Below, piece by piece: positions 12,980 through 24,280 of a DNA stretch of 64,000 nucleotides; position 1 is the stretch's first letter; each line of letters starts with the position of its first letter. A model generated the notes under the pieces. The model worked only from the letters and a program-made list of their open reading frames with translations. It had not been told where the DNA came from and searched no databases. The position numbers and the translations under genes are program-made. This DNA comes from Phlebiopsis flavidoalba. Lineage: Eukaryota; Basidiomycota; Agaricomycetes; Polyporales; Phanerochaetaceae. The stretch covers positions 62,001 to 126,000 of the forward strand of contig JAOCPU010000053.1 of NCBI GenBank assembly GCA_035772785.1. Reading direction: 5' to 3'.

Positions 12980-13633
12980 TTACGCTCCGCGTATGCGACG
13001 AGTGAAGCCTGCAGCGTGATGACTGCCGCGGTGGTGCGGGATCGTGTAGGCAGGCCAAGAGCGAGGCTGGGGCAACGAGGAGCGTGGGGATGTCTGTCCG
13101 ACTTGCGACGGCAAGAACATGCTCCAGAGACCCGTGAATGTAGTGAATTCTCGTTGAATCGTAGGAGTCGGCGAGCGCGATAGGGCCTGTTGCGCGCCGG
13201 CTGCCCCCCCCAGTACATTGGGTTTTGGAGATGTGTACTGAGATAGCCCCGACCCAGCGTCATTGGCCGTACTCATGGATCGAGAGCAACGACGGTAGTA
13301 GGCGTGGGACGAGAAGAGCGTTCATCTGGTATTTGTCTGCGAGGTTCAGAAGAGCAATATAGTCTAGTGCATTGCAGGAGCGAAGAGCACTGAGGGGATA
13401 GTCAGCTCATGCAACAAGTGAGTAGATTGAAGACGAACTCACTTGCCGTGGCGTGAAGGACACGAACAAGAGAGGATAATGTCTTCTGCTCTATCGTGCA
13501 GAGATAACATCCGGACAACCACCTCATGTGAGTCGTCCGTTGAGACATCCTCAGATGACTGTGGTAGGTCGAGCATGTTTTGAATACAGCGGAATGACTG
13601 GCTGAGCACTCGTTCGAGCCGGATCTTTAACAT
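12980..13633 (-). pseudogene. BTB/POZ domain-like protein, partial or frameshifted
   Basis: Minus strand. The first visible exon (13,443-13,633) reads VLSQSFRCIQNMLDLPQSSE, then a disordered acidic turn and HEVVVRMLSLHDRAEDI. A 53-nt intron (13,390-13,442, gtgagttc...ccctcag) joins in frame to LRSCNALDYIALLNLADKYQ and MNALLVPRLLPSLLS. The pattern S-x-x-F-x-x-M-x-x-L-P-Q ... V-V-x-L-x-D-x-A-E-D-I ... L-L-x-L-A-D-K-Y is that of the fungal BTB/POZ fold expanded in Agaricomycetes. BTB domains mediate dimerisation or recruit Cullin-3; no partner domain is visible here. Downstream the frame changes, and an ALADSYDSTRIHYIHGSLEH ... VLAVASRTDIPTLLVAPA stretch (about 13,030-13,170) probably continues the C-terminal helices. 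The 5' end was not resolved upstream of 13,633. Confidence 0.5.
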
Positions 13634-16138
13634 GTATTGTTCGACGCGGAATTACAACGTAATTGCCACTCCGCCACCAGAGTGTGCATTACCCGGTCGG
13701 TTTCTTGCATGGGGAACGCAGGAATGCCCTCAAGAATCTGCGAATACATGGAGCACGCTACGATGGCACACGGATATAGCGCAACTCACTTCATTTGCTG
13801 TCGCGTGATGTTTATAGGGTGCTTGTAAGATTATTGAGGGTCTATTCGAGCGGGGCCGCTTATCCAACAGTCCACTGAACCGTTCTACACTTGCTGTTCA
13901 TGATAAAGATCTGGTCTTCGTCCATCCAAACTGTCGTCAAAACAAACGCGCCGGGTGTCGACACGACCTTCGTTCTTCAAGTCATCCAGAACAAGCCCCT
14001 TTTTTGGGGGAAAAAAAAAAAAAAACTGCGACTGCCCGTAGAGGGTACGCTGAGCACATCTGCGCATATTGTGGCAATCCTCAGAAAGTCGGAATATTGT
14101 CGAGATGCCCCCTACGATTGGTGCACACTCGGAGTGCAGACATATAAAACGATCCTTAAGAAATAAAATTCGTAGCACACACTCTCGCTACCCATGCGCG
14201 GCCTTATTGGGGGCTGTTCATCCCACTTCGTATGATTGAAAGCGCGCTCGTCCTGTAATATAACCCCCCACTGGGAACGATTTAGGCCTCGTATTCATTG
14301 CGGCGAATGATAATAATTTACCGTGATCTCTCCATCGTTAGAGGAGGGCAGCGGCGATGCTTTCGAAAGTGCGGTTTGATAAATTTCTGAACTGGGATAG
14401 TTTGCAACACTTACAGTCCGTGAGCCAATGCAAATGTTATGGTGGTGACACAGCCTACCTAAAGCGACCTGGGAAACATATGAATTCTAACCATAACCAG
14501 CCTTTTCCATCTTGGAGTAATACGGAGTGGACACTGGCGGAAGCTTGGGAGTTCTTCTCGATTAGGGAGTATCGTGCTGTACATGGGAAATGACGACGTA
14601 CATCTCGTCAGCGCAGCAATGGCCGTGCCTGACATCCCGTGTACTGAGCTCCATCTTGCCATAGCCGCAGTAGCGATGGCTGACCCAAATGTGATAGTGG
14701 CTTTTGTCATAACTTCGCAGGTGGGAGTGAGACGAATGTACTTGGATATTGCCTAAGACGCAGGACGCACGGACCTCAGGCATAATATTGCCGCTACCGC
14801 AGTCCTGATAGAATAAGAGAAACCCCGCATTCAGTCTGTAGCTTTGAGTGGAACTAATGCAAAGTGCTGTCCCTAGTTTTGCGGTACCGAGTGAGAAACG
14901 TAGTTGGATGCACACGTCTTGGGGGGAGAAGAAAATATGAAGCTCTTTGACCCCATAACGCCGTTCACGGATGACGCCCCGGCCGTATCTTGATAGAACA
15001 CTAGAACTTTCGCATCTTGCAATCCTGGAGCTCATGGATGGGTCCTTAAACGAGGGATAAATGTAAGAAAGGTGACGTCACAATGTGAGATGTGACGTTT
15101 ATTTGTACGGATTGCGCCTGAAACACGTGTTGCCCCGCCTGGTGCGCGTCCTAGGGACCATCCGTTGCTCTGGCTAATGAAACCTGTGTGAAGCGATTCA
15201 GCCATGACACGCTCAAGCATCGCTAGTGGAAGATACATACTCCAAGTCTTTGCTGAGCATCGCTCGCTGAAGATCCCGCCCTCTATGCTCAAACAGAACT
15301 CGCGGACGAGCGCCATCGATTGTCTTTGCCATAGCGCAGCATAGACCTTGCGATGATGTAGACTCCACCTGTCAAAGCTGGATGCTGATTCGGATCAGAC
15401 TATGAGCTTCGATATTTTGGAAATAGTGCTCGAGGTACGTACCATATCAAGAGATACAACTTAACCTTGAAGTTACGTTTCGCACCATCATCCTCCAGTG
15501 GGCCTGCGGCGGTGATCGCCGCATAGATATCCAGAGCGCCTAGATATCCGAAAACAGCTATTTGCAGATAGCAGCTTGTGGTCGCTGTCGATCTGATTTG
15601 CTTGCCCCGCGGGTTCCCAGTGGTTTTGGACCCCACGCCTCCGATGCGTTGACAGGGGATAAAAGATCAATAGAAGGGCTCAACGGCTGTGAGAACGAGA
15701 ACGGAACTCCGGTGGGCACCTGTCTCGGGCAGGGGATGAGAACCTCATCCATCTAGAAAAACTCGAGGTGACACCTGTATAAGTATATATGTTTTTATAC
15801 CTTTTGTACCCTCTTTACACTTCCTCCTGTTTATATACCAGACATACCGTCTTGCCGTGGATGCATATTGACATGTACCAGTTTGGACCCGATTACAACC
15901 GCTCATATCTAGCGCGGTCCTCATCATACCAAAATCGGGTATGATGAGGACCAGTCTGTAGCGGATTATACCGGTCTGAACGTTGAGTGGTCTGGGCGGT
16001 CTCGAGGTTCATATCTTCCAGACCAGGTGTGCTCGAATGGTACCAGCAATATTATGGGATAGAAACATAACCATAGCATTGTAGTCGGGTTGGAAATAAA
16101 CAAGACACAGTATATCATAATATGAGATGCATTCAAAT
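13634..16138. other. No recognisable gene; one strong hairpin
   Basis: Frames on both strands (for example 14,357-14,593 plus; 14,562-15,035 and 15,032-15,316 minus) have no motif I can place. A minus-strand piece at 15,400-15,636 (LQIAVFGYLGALDIYAAITA) looks protein-like but is unassigned. A run of T, G and then about 15 A lies at 14,000-14,026. The perfect hairpin at 15,916-15,952 is listed separately. Confidence 0.3.
15916..15952. repeat. Perfect 15-bp inverted repeat (hairpin)
   Basis: The arms GGTCCTCATCATACC (15,916-15,930) and its exact complement (15,938-15,952) are separated by the 7-base loop aaaatcg. No T-run follows on either strand. It lies upstream of the 3' end of the minus-strand DUF6532-type gene half and outside recognised coding sequence. 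It could be a small palindromic repeat relic or a fold-back RNA. Confidence 0.8.
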
Positions 16139-17638
16139 CTAGGTACTAGGCTGCTGGAGTGAATTCTCGTATGCACGACGCATGGCCTCGAAGACGTCTT
16201 GAGTAGGAGCACCCTCGGCATGCCCCTGTAACAGCGGTCCAACCTTGGCCTTACGTCTGTGGAGAGAAATGAGCATGACATGCCGAAAGGAAATAGGATT
16301 GGAGCGACATCACTCACCGTCCCACTCGAGAGAAGCTTCGTACCAATTTTCTTGATGATGCAAAGGTCGCCAAATGTCTTGTCGTAGGCCTTGAGCGACT
16401 CGATGGTGTGCTTGTTGAAGACGGCTCGGTGCCGATCTCGCTAAGGATCTTTGCTTCCTCTATACCAGTACTCCACTCGGAGATGGCAAACTCGAGCTTG
16501 ACGTAGCAGAAATGATGAATGAGTGAATGAAGTTGCAGACAGCTCACGCGAGGCACGTACCATAGTACAGATCAGTGCAATAGTTGGGATCCCAACAGAT
16601 TGCCCAAAGCGCTCTTCATACTTGATACCAACGTTCCCCCCCGCATTCCCTCTCCGATGACCTCCCCCGATCCGAGTCTCGGTGAAGCTGACGTCTCGTT
16701 GAGGAGCATGCTGATTGCAGGATGGCAGTACATGTCGAACCTCTCAAGGGGCGGCTTCTCGAGCTCAGAACTCTGGAAAGAAGAGAAGAAGATGATTAGC
16801 CTGGCCCCAAAACTACAGCGGGACAACTTGCAACAGCGCACCGGATATGTGAACCCGTTTGCTGTCTCTAGCATGAGCATCCGGTAGATCTTGAGGTTAT
16901 GAAGCTTGGATTCATCGTTCTCCTCGGTCCTTGAAGTCATAAGCCGATGCAACGACTTTCCGTGCAGGGTCCCTGAGAGCGCTTCGCACAACCAGTGCCT
17001 TGCGCTGAAGCTTCAACCGAACAAACCCAAGGCAATGATCCAAAGTAAGTGAGAGTGAATACCAGAATACGCTACACTGGACGTACCATTTTTGAGATCT
17101 CGCCTGTGAGTGCGAGCTTCACTTGATGTTCACGGCATGCTTCAGTCCACGCCGTCAATGCAAACTCGTCACCCTGATGTGCCTCTGGGAATGCGCACAC
17201 GGTCCATAGAAGAACCTCGTAGATGTCAGCTGCCTTGTTTATGACCGACTTACCTCGCTCTCGAAGTCCTTTCGTCGAGAGGGCGTCCGGGATGGTCTGT
17301 GATCTTCTGGATCTTCTTTGGTGTGGTGAAGAGCCAATGTCGTGTTCTTCAGGGTCTTCATCTGAGTCGCTGGGCTTCTCTTCTTCATTGTCGTACTCGC
17401 CAGCCTGGTCATAGGCATTACTAGAAGTTTCGACCTCTCTTTGATTACGATCGGCGACGAGTGAGACGGCCCCCCCCCGCCGTGAAGGGATATAGAATCC
17501 TCAGTATCCGAGAGGGCCGTGTGTGACTTATAAGCAAGAATACCACGTGGAGGAACGAGGCTGCAGCTCAGCCTCGCTCTCTTTTCCCTGTCTTCGTTGC
17601 GCTGTTCGACTAGGGTGTGGCGGCGGGTGCATCGGCTT
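16139..17638 (-). pseudogene. DUF6532-type protein, C-terminal part, cut by element 1
   Basis: Minus strand, read from element 1 inward. A low-complexity acidic region (EYDNEEEKPSDSDEDPEEHD) and a basic patch (HQRRSRRSQ) precede a helical domain. That domain has NKAADIYEVLLWTVCAFPEA, then AWTEACREHQVKLALTGEIS, an intron starting gtacgtcc, ALRDPARKVV, KLHNLKIYRMLMLE, RFDMYCHPAI and, after a shift, GIPTIALICTM. A short intron leads to LEFAISEWSTG and, after another shift, KAYDKTFGDL. The last intron (gtgagtga...ccacag) joins to the end FEAMRRAYENSLQQPST-stop (16,139-16,141). The IPTIALICTM-intron-xxFAISEWSTG core is what I know from the DUF6532 family of Agaricomycetes; its function is unknown. 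Three or so frame corrections are needed. The missing N-terminal exons match those at 43,690-44,448. Confidence 0.6.
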
Positions 17639-20600
17639 CATCAGGGAAAAATCCAGCCATTATATAACATTATTTTAACAATAGAATCCTACAGCGAACA
17701 ACCATTAACAAATGAATGTTCACCAATCATTCATGAAACAACGTCCCCTTTGTTCTGTTGTTTTGTTGTTCGCTGTGTTTGCTGGTTGTTCGCTGGTTGT
17801 TCGCCAGCCATTAGGCAGTCATTATCTTGTTTGGACATTCATGTATTCATTGTATTACCTTGTTCACAGCATTAATCTATTCTTTTTATTTATCTGGCAT
17901 TCAGCTGTTTTACTATTATGCAGTTTTGTATATTTTCTTGTTATTGTATTTGAACATTTGCCTCATTAATCCTTTAGGTGGTTTCTAAATTAGCATTACC
18001 CATTATTACTAGCCCACTGCTAAACTAGGCTCTCATACATGTAAACATTGAATACAATTATAAAGGAATAGTACAAAAGTTTAGGATTAGCCTTGTCGTG
18101 CTTTCGTCGGCCCCGTCGTGCTTTCGTCGGGCCCGTCTGGCTTGCGTCAGCCTCGTCATGCTTTCGTCGGCCTTATCGTGCTTTCGTCGACCTCGTCGTG
18201 CCATGGCTGGCCTTGTTCTCAAGTGGTTTTTCTTGTCTTGACGTCCTCGTCTTGGTGTCCTCGTTGTGGCGTCCTCGTTTGTGGCGTCCTCGTCGCGTCG
18301 TGGTTCTTGTCGCGACACCTGCGCCGTGGCATCTGCGACGTGCTCGTCACGTCGGATCCGGGTCTCCGTGGCCATCCTCGTTTCGTCACGGAGATCCTCG
18401 ACGTGGCCGGCGTTGTTGTGACGACCTCGTCGCGTCATGGTTATCTTCGTCTGACTGTTCTAGTCGTATATCGGCCTCTTGTGATGTGATGTACGGTCGC
18501 CGTGCGTAGCGTGTGCGTGCGTCCCAGTGGGAGTATGTGGCCACCATGCGCGCGCCGTCGGCGTGGTTGCATGGCCACAAGGTGGTCGCCGGGCACCCTG
18601 TCTGGACCGGGTGCGCGAGTCATTGTGCTCCACGCGCAATCAGACGGCCAGTCTTGGCTCCCAGGCGTCTTCGGGGGTCGCTTCTGCGCATGGGAGGGGC
18701 GTTGGGAGAGAGGAGACAGTGGGGTGGGCACTCACCTGGGACCGCCGAGCTCGCGGCTCGCCGCGGCAGGACACCAAACATGAATCAAATGAATGGCACA
18801 CCTTTATTGAGAGTCCTTTCACTCTCGGAGGGCATGTATGCGGAGTCGTATAGGGCACGGTCGCAGGGATTTAGTTCGGCGTGCGCGCGAGACAACAAGC
18901 CACGCACCTGTGGTCAACGAGCCTGCAGGCGTGTTTGCACCAATACCATGCTGCGCCGTGTACCCGCACCTCTCCTCCGAGCCCTGCGATGCTTGCTGAG
19001 TGCGCGCATTGCCGTTCTTGAAGGGCGCGGCCGCCATGGTTGAAGTTGCGCGTGCGCGTTTTGAACGGCGCCGGGCGGCGAGTGTAGCGAGGAGATTTGC
19101 GAATGAAGACAAAAGAGGAGCTCAGAGACTTCCAAAGGAAGCCTCCGAGTGAGAACGTAGAGCGAGAGGAGCCGCCGTTCTCGGTGAACGACGGCGGAGA
19201 ATGGCGGTGAGAGACAGCGCGTCACGGGGCGCTCCGGACTTGAACGTCGACGCGTGCGCGCAAGCGCCCTGCTGGGCCTTCCGTTCCGCCTCCACCGTCG
19301 TCCCGTCGTCTCGCAGAGGAGAGGAACGGCGGTTTCCCCTCCTCTCATCTTGCACAGGGGCCCCTTTGGGGGCTCTTGATGGACCCTTTTCACCATCAAA
19401 TACCCCAGAGGGCTTCGACCTTTCTCCGATCCCCGCGTCGCGCGATCGCGCAATGCGCTGGGCTCTGAACCCACCGCAGGTCTGGCCACCACCACCACCA
19501 GACAGCTGGGACGACACTTCAGGAGTGTCAAGGACGGCCGGGGGAGGTGCGCAGGGCGCACGATCCGGCCTCCTGCGGGACGAGGGAACGAGGCCTACGG
19601 GCTCGACGGCACGAAGTAAGTACGACCACCGCTCTGTCGTCCCCTAGCCAAGCTCGCTTACACGTGTATGTGCAACGCATGCGTGCGGTCAGCGGGCGTT
19701 ACCTTCGCACGCTCGCCGTTGTGCCGCGCCCCCGCTCCCGCCCCCACTCCCGCCCCCCATGGTTGCGCCCTCCAAGCCGTGCCGCCTCGCCCTTGCGCCT
19801 TCGAATCCCCGGGCCTTCCCATGTCCTCGCCCTTGCCCTCCTGCGATCATACCTGCAAGCCCTCACATCCCTGGCTCCTGTCCTCGCGTCAACGTCCCCT
19901 TTCTCTCGCTCTCGCATGGCGCCCCCGCACTGTGGCACCCACCGCCCTCCTTGATCTTATATCTGGATCACCGTGCCCGTCCCGCGCCGTCGCTGTCGTC
20001 ACGGCACCACGCGCAATATGGAAGTTTTTCCCCATAGCCCTACACTTTGCCACACCGCCAAGCCGTTGCTGTCCCACCCCACCTCCGCACCTTCGACATC
20101 ACAAACCGCGTCCTTGTCGTCGCTGCCCCTACCTCAATGCCAAGGCGCCATTAGTCCTGCCCCCGCATGCTGTTTGTGCTGCTGCCCCTGCCCGCAAACT
20201 GGAACCCTGGCACCTCTATTGCACACCTCTTTTTTTATCACACATCTATTATAGTCAAACTGCTGGCAAAATACTTGTATTTAGGCAATGAGAGTTAAGA
20301 GCTGAATAAGACACAAGTTTAGCTGCTAAACAGGAGGCAAAGAGAATATCAATAATGCAAATTAATGGAGTAATTAAAAGCAAATGATCAGCAAACTATA
20401 TAATAATTACCTAATGAGAATTAATATCTGAATATAATAGTAACTACAACTGAACAAGCTGTAAACAGATATCGAATGCATGAATGAGAGATAATAGCTG
20501 GGTAATAGTTGAATAAGGTCATAATGAAGAAGAAACATGTTAATGAACAGATAATACCCCTAATCATTGAATGGTCAGATAATGCCTGGCGAACACAGCG

Positions 20601-20711
20601 AACAACAGCGAACAAGCGGCGAACAAATGGCGAACACAGCGAACACAGCAAACAATCTGGAAACTGCTGATCATTCATGAATGTTATTTAACCAGGGGAT
20701 TTTCCCTGATG
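17639..20711 (+). mobile_element. Element 1: 3.07-kb non-autonomous DNA element, CATCAGGG ends
   Basis: The left end reads CATCAGGGAAAAATCC (17,639 on) and the right end is the complement of CATCAGGGAAAATCC (to 20,711). The first and last few hundred bases are AT-rich and carry short tandem motifs of the type GCGAACA/TGTTCGC (17,745-17,815 and 20,585-20,650), typical of subterminal transposase-binding arrays. The GC-rich core holds a 21-bp tandem array and many overlapping open frames on both strands but no transposase motif. An almost identical copy lies inverted at 44,449-47,519. A related element is at 54,151-60,411. No convincing target-site duplication flanks this copy. Confidence 0.85.
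18091..18215. repeat. GC-rich tandem array, period about 21 bp
   Basis: About six imperfect units of the type cgtcgtgctttcgtcggcc follow one another inside element 1, and a less regular array continues to about 18,330 (gtcctcgt...). The same array lies in the inverted copy at about 46,945-47,075. Translation on the opposite strand gives repeated RRKHDGADESTTRL-like units, which I regard as a by-product rather than a protein. Confidence 0.7.
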
Positions 20712-21359
20712 CCGTGCCGGACACGCAACCATTGCAGACCTCCGCCAAGAATGGGAACCAATCGTTCCACGTCCCTACGCCATCACTACTTCGAACTCCG
20801 ACTACGATATTTTCACCTCCATCAGACCGGAAGCGAAGCCCTTTCAGACCTCCACCAAGGATGGGAACCAATCCGTGAACATCTCTGGTTCTCCATTCGC
20901 GCGCAACACAGGCGAGCTTCATGTCTCGCTTCCGGCAGTCATCGTCCCCGTCTGCTTGATGATTGCAGGAATCAACGCGGCGCTCCTTCTCAAGAGGGAA
21001 GCGATTGCACCGCCGCCGCTATGAGACAGGTATTCGCTCGAATATTCTCGAGGGGACGAAAATATGCGTATTATTCAGGCTTCTCCCACACCTCGCGTAT
21101 CGATCGTCTCCAGTGCAGTCGCGCACGGAGTCAGGCTCGACGAGTACTCTCGTCCGACTTCTCCCATGATCCTGGTGTCCGATCCACCCTTCATTTGTGC
21201 TTCACGTTCGGTTCCCCTTCGCTCTCCCCACTTCATCGACAGCTCATACACCGATGACAAATACTCTGCACCTCCGTCGTACACCTCATCCGAGGGCGAC
21301 CGCCTAGCTTTGTAACCAGCGCAGATTCGGTGGGGTCGCCGCCATCATATCGAAGCTGA
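20712..21359 (+). pseudogene. C-terminal half of a VDDxDP membrane protein with tandem PY tail, cut by element 1
   Basis: Immediately after the element 1 end the sequence reads a Ser/Thr/Pro linker (AVPDTQPLQTSAKNGNQSFH), then, after a frame change, a membrane helix LPAVIVPVCLMIAGINAALL (about 20,928-20,990) with a basic stop-transfer. The cytosolic tail contains RVSIVSSAVAHGVRL and YSAPPSYTSSE and, after one more shift, RPPSFVTSADSVGSPPSYRS-stop at 21,357-21,359. A 29-bp linker segment is repeated (20,735-20,763 and 20,845-20,873). There is no ectodomain upstream because element 1 begins there. A minus-strand N-terminal half lacking its own C-terminus sits beside element 2 at 47,520-48,177 and is the natural partner if the interval was inverted. 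Confidence 0.7.
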
Positions 21360-22996
21360 GAGGCCCAACTGACGTGACTTCGTTGTTCATACGATGTCCA
21401 GTGCTTCTTTGCTCCAACCGTTTCCCCTTCAAGTTTGTAGCTAATAGCCGGTGCCAGAAGAATTGTCCTTCTGGACGGCAGGCTGTAATCCCGCTTTCGC
21501 TGTAAGTCACTTGTCTATATATTGCCAGTCGCCGCTGCTCTCTCTCCTCGTGAAGAATGGAAATAAACCAAACGAAGCCCAGAACGCAAACTTCGAATGC
21601 GGTCAGTATGACGTCGGTAATCGTTCCCTCTTCTCCCTGTGTGTCCCTTCCTCATCCATTTCTGTTTTGGAGGATAGCGAATACCAGCGAAGCGCTGTTG
21701 GGACATGCCCATTAACATGATACCGTCGTTTGAGATGGCGACTCTCAATTATAAGTAGCCGTTTTATTTATGCCATCAACACTCTGGAATGATCTCGTCA
21801 GATGGACCCATCCGCAATGGACATGGCGCAATATAAATCTACATGTGGTGCGAGGCGAAAGCATAACTCTCTGGATTCTCTTATTCTTCCTATGTAGTGG
21901 AGCGACGTCTCACTGACGCCGCTGCCGTCTTACCAAAGCTGAGGACCTCCATAACAGAAATAATTAAAAGCTTGGAAGGAGAGAGAGTCAATTGAGAACA
22001 AGATTTCATAAAGGGATATAGACTTATGGGCCGGGCACCATCCAGAGGACGCTGTTGACTAACATACGTTTGCCTTGCATGCGAGAATCCTTCAGCCGTA
22101 TGATAGGGACTGAAATAATTGCAGTTCTTGGGACCGTTGCCATGACCGGGGCTCGTTCTCGCACACAACGGTGGCGAATATTTTGAAGCAATCTAAACCC
22201 CTTTTCTCGACCATTAAACGCTCTGGCAACAGTCCATCTGGCTCCTTAATGGTATGAAATATTGATAGATTGTGGCTCTCACAATGACGGATTGGCGCTA
22301 GAGCTTGCCGGGTTGATACCATGATCCCACGACATTATCGGAGGTAAAAATTGGCGTAATTTAGACTTCTACTACATTTGCTCGGGCCATCCGATCCCGT
22401 ATCTTTGCACATTCACATCTGCCAGTGTCATGGTGGCTGTAGCCTGTGGATGGGCCACACTTGACAGAGGTATATGGTCTCCTCAATTAGTTCTCGTACA
22501 TAATGATCACCTTATTTATCTCCTTCCCAGAAACCACGTATTGCAGCTTCATGACATGCTGATCGGGACACGCTAACTACAATCAGATATGTGTAACTTC
22601 ATTGTCTAACACATATTTCGTGTCGGATTGACTCCACAATGTCCCATGACCTTCTTAGCTCTCGTTCAAGCGGGTCCATACAATGTTCATGGTACGATAG
22701 ATTCGCAACTCACTCACTAGGTTTGAAAACATATACTCAGCAAGGATATGAGAAACAAGAAAACACTGCATTCTGTCACTGTCAGTACAAGTCAACAGAT
22801 GAAATCTATACATCAGACAGGTATCATCACACATCCACGAGCCCTGGAGCTTCTTGCTACATGAGCCATCGGGCTTTCCCTCTTTGATCTCTATACAGTT
22901 GCCAGAAACTTGAAGCATATAACAAAGCGTGCTGGGCGAGCCAAGGTTTTTATTCTACCCCTGTTTACCTCTTTTTCTTCTTCAATCGGTTTCTAT
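21360..22996. other. No firm gene
   Basis: Frames at 21,451-21,720 (plus) and at 21,890-22,322 and 22,655-22,918 (minus) lack recognisable motifs. Minus-strand pieces NLSIFHTIKEPDGLLPERLM and YNYFSPYHTAEGFSHARQ-like text suggest a decayed gene at 21,890-22,322, but I cannot assign it. The last 100 bases are probably the promoter and leader of the plus-strand membrane protein that starts at 22,997. Confidence 0.3.
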
Positions 22997-24280
22997 ATGT
23001 CCATCAGGGTAGATGACAGCGATCCCGGAATTGTGTATTCGGGACCATGGCTATCTCAGGGAGGGCAATGGAATATTACTCGTGAGTGTAGTTCAGGTTG
23101 CTCACGAATTGTACTTTGACCTAAAAGAATAGAACAGACCATGGGGCTCTTGCGGGTTGTAGTCTGACATATGTTTTCATCGGTGTGTCACACTCTGCGT
23201 TTACACAGATTTATCACTTCAAATTGGAAGGGTGTCTGATGGCAGCCACAGGGACACATATTACACTGTTTGGCATGATTCCAACGGAAGAGACAGGGTG
23301 CCCATCGAGTTTCTGCCAAATCGAAATCGACGGTATCACGAATCAGATCTCCTCAGCTCCCCCAACGCCCACAGCCGTGTATCAACAACCATTATGGAGC
23401 TCTCCTCTCCTCAGCGCGAGTCAACACACACTCACTCTTCGCATATCTCTATCTCCGCCCGGTGCCATACCTGAAAGTTCCCGTAATGTTTTTCCAATCA
23501 TTTGGCTGGACTATCTGGAAGTGACACCCCCTAGTACGAGATCCAATACAACGTCAGATACTACTACAAGGATAGCATCCATCACCTCAGAAGCGTCGCA
23601 GCACCTACCGTCTCCTTCGCAGTCACAATTTGTCACCGCAAGCTCTCTCGCAATTTTTGTGATCCTCAGAAAGCTTGAGCTGGTCTTCCATAGTACTATC
23701 ACAAACATCAACCTCAGCGAGCTTAACAAGGACTTCCCTACCAATGAGTGAGGTATTCTCCCAATCAGGATCAAGATCCGGCACCACGTCTCAGCCTTCT
23801 ATCACATACATCTCGAGCACAGAGACAGACACCACCGTCTCAGGATCCGCGGGACAACGTCAAGTTTCATTCGCCGATCCCAAACTTCATACTATGCTTC
23901 CAGCAATCATTGCTCCGCTGTGTTTCATCATCTTGAGCCTTGTAATAACCACAGTAATAATGTGTAGAAGACACCGAAGAGGTCAGATCCTCTCCATGCG
24001 CAATCGATTCGATGGCATTGGAGATCATCCCTCTGATTCTCCCTCCGCCCTCCTCGACGGATTGGCGTCTACGCCTGATGACGACGATTTGTCTTTATTC
24101 TCTCCTCCAGTCGACGAGCGCACATCTTTTAACGCTATTCCTACCTCGAATTTGCAGAGGACTCCCCAAGACGAGGCTACAAGTTGGATCGACCGTACAG
24201 CGAGTACCAAGGAGCCCTCTCCCCCGTCATATACGCCCATCTGAGCGTGCACCGAGCATTGTAACGGCCGCAAATTCAGA
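22997..24280 (+). CDS. VDDxDP single-pass membrane protein, best-preserved copy M
   Basis: The ATG at 22,997 opens MSIRVDDSDPGIVYSGPWLS and exon 1 ends before gtgagtgt. Exon 2 begins after ...gaacag and encodes HHGALAGCSLTYVFI. The second intron (gtgtgtca...tggcag) leads to ATGTHITLFGMIP, then QIEIDG, SQHTLTLRISL and IIWLDYLEVTPP (to about 23,530). A Ser/Thr-rich linker follows, in two phases around 23,660-23,690. Then come the membrane helix LPAIIAPLCFIILSLVITTV (about 23,895-23,960), a CRRHRR stop-transfer, an acidic tail, and PSPPSYTPI. Without the final frame change the product stops at 24,244; the alternative phase continues SERAPSIVTAANSD as in other copies. It is probably a surface glycoprotein with a PY-bearing tail. 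There is no classical signal peptide before VDD, so how it enters the secretory pathway is unclear. Confidence 0.7.

Noticed and set aside
18441..20291. Long open frames on both strands inside element 1 (up to 215 codons), and their mirror images in element 2
   Set aside because: They overlap each other, are Arg/Pro/Ser-rich as GC-rich DNA dictates, break between near-identical copies and show no domain; they are by-products of composition.
17639..20711. Reading element 1 as a Helitron
   Set aside because: The ends are clear inverted repeats and there is no CTRR end preceded by a hairpin or a RepHel motif.
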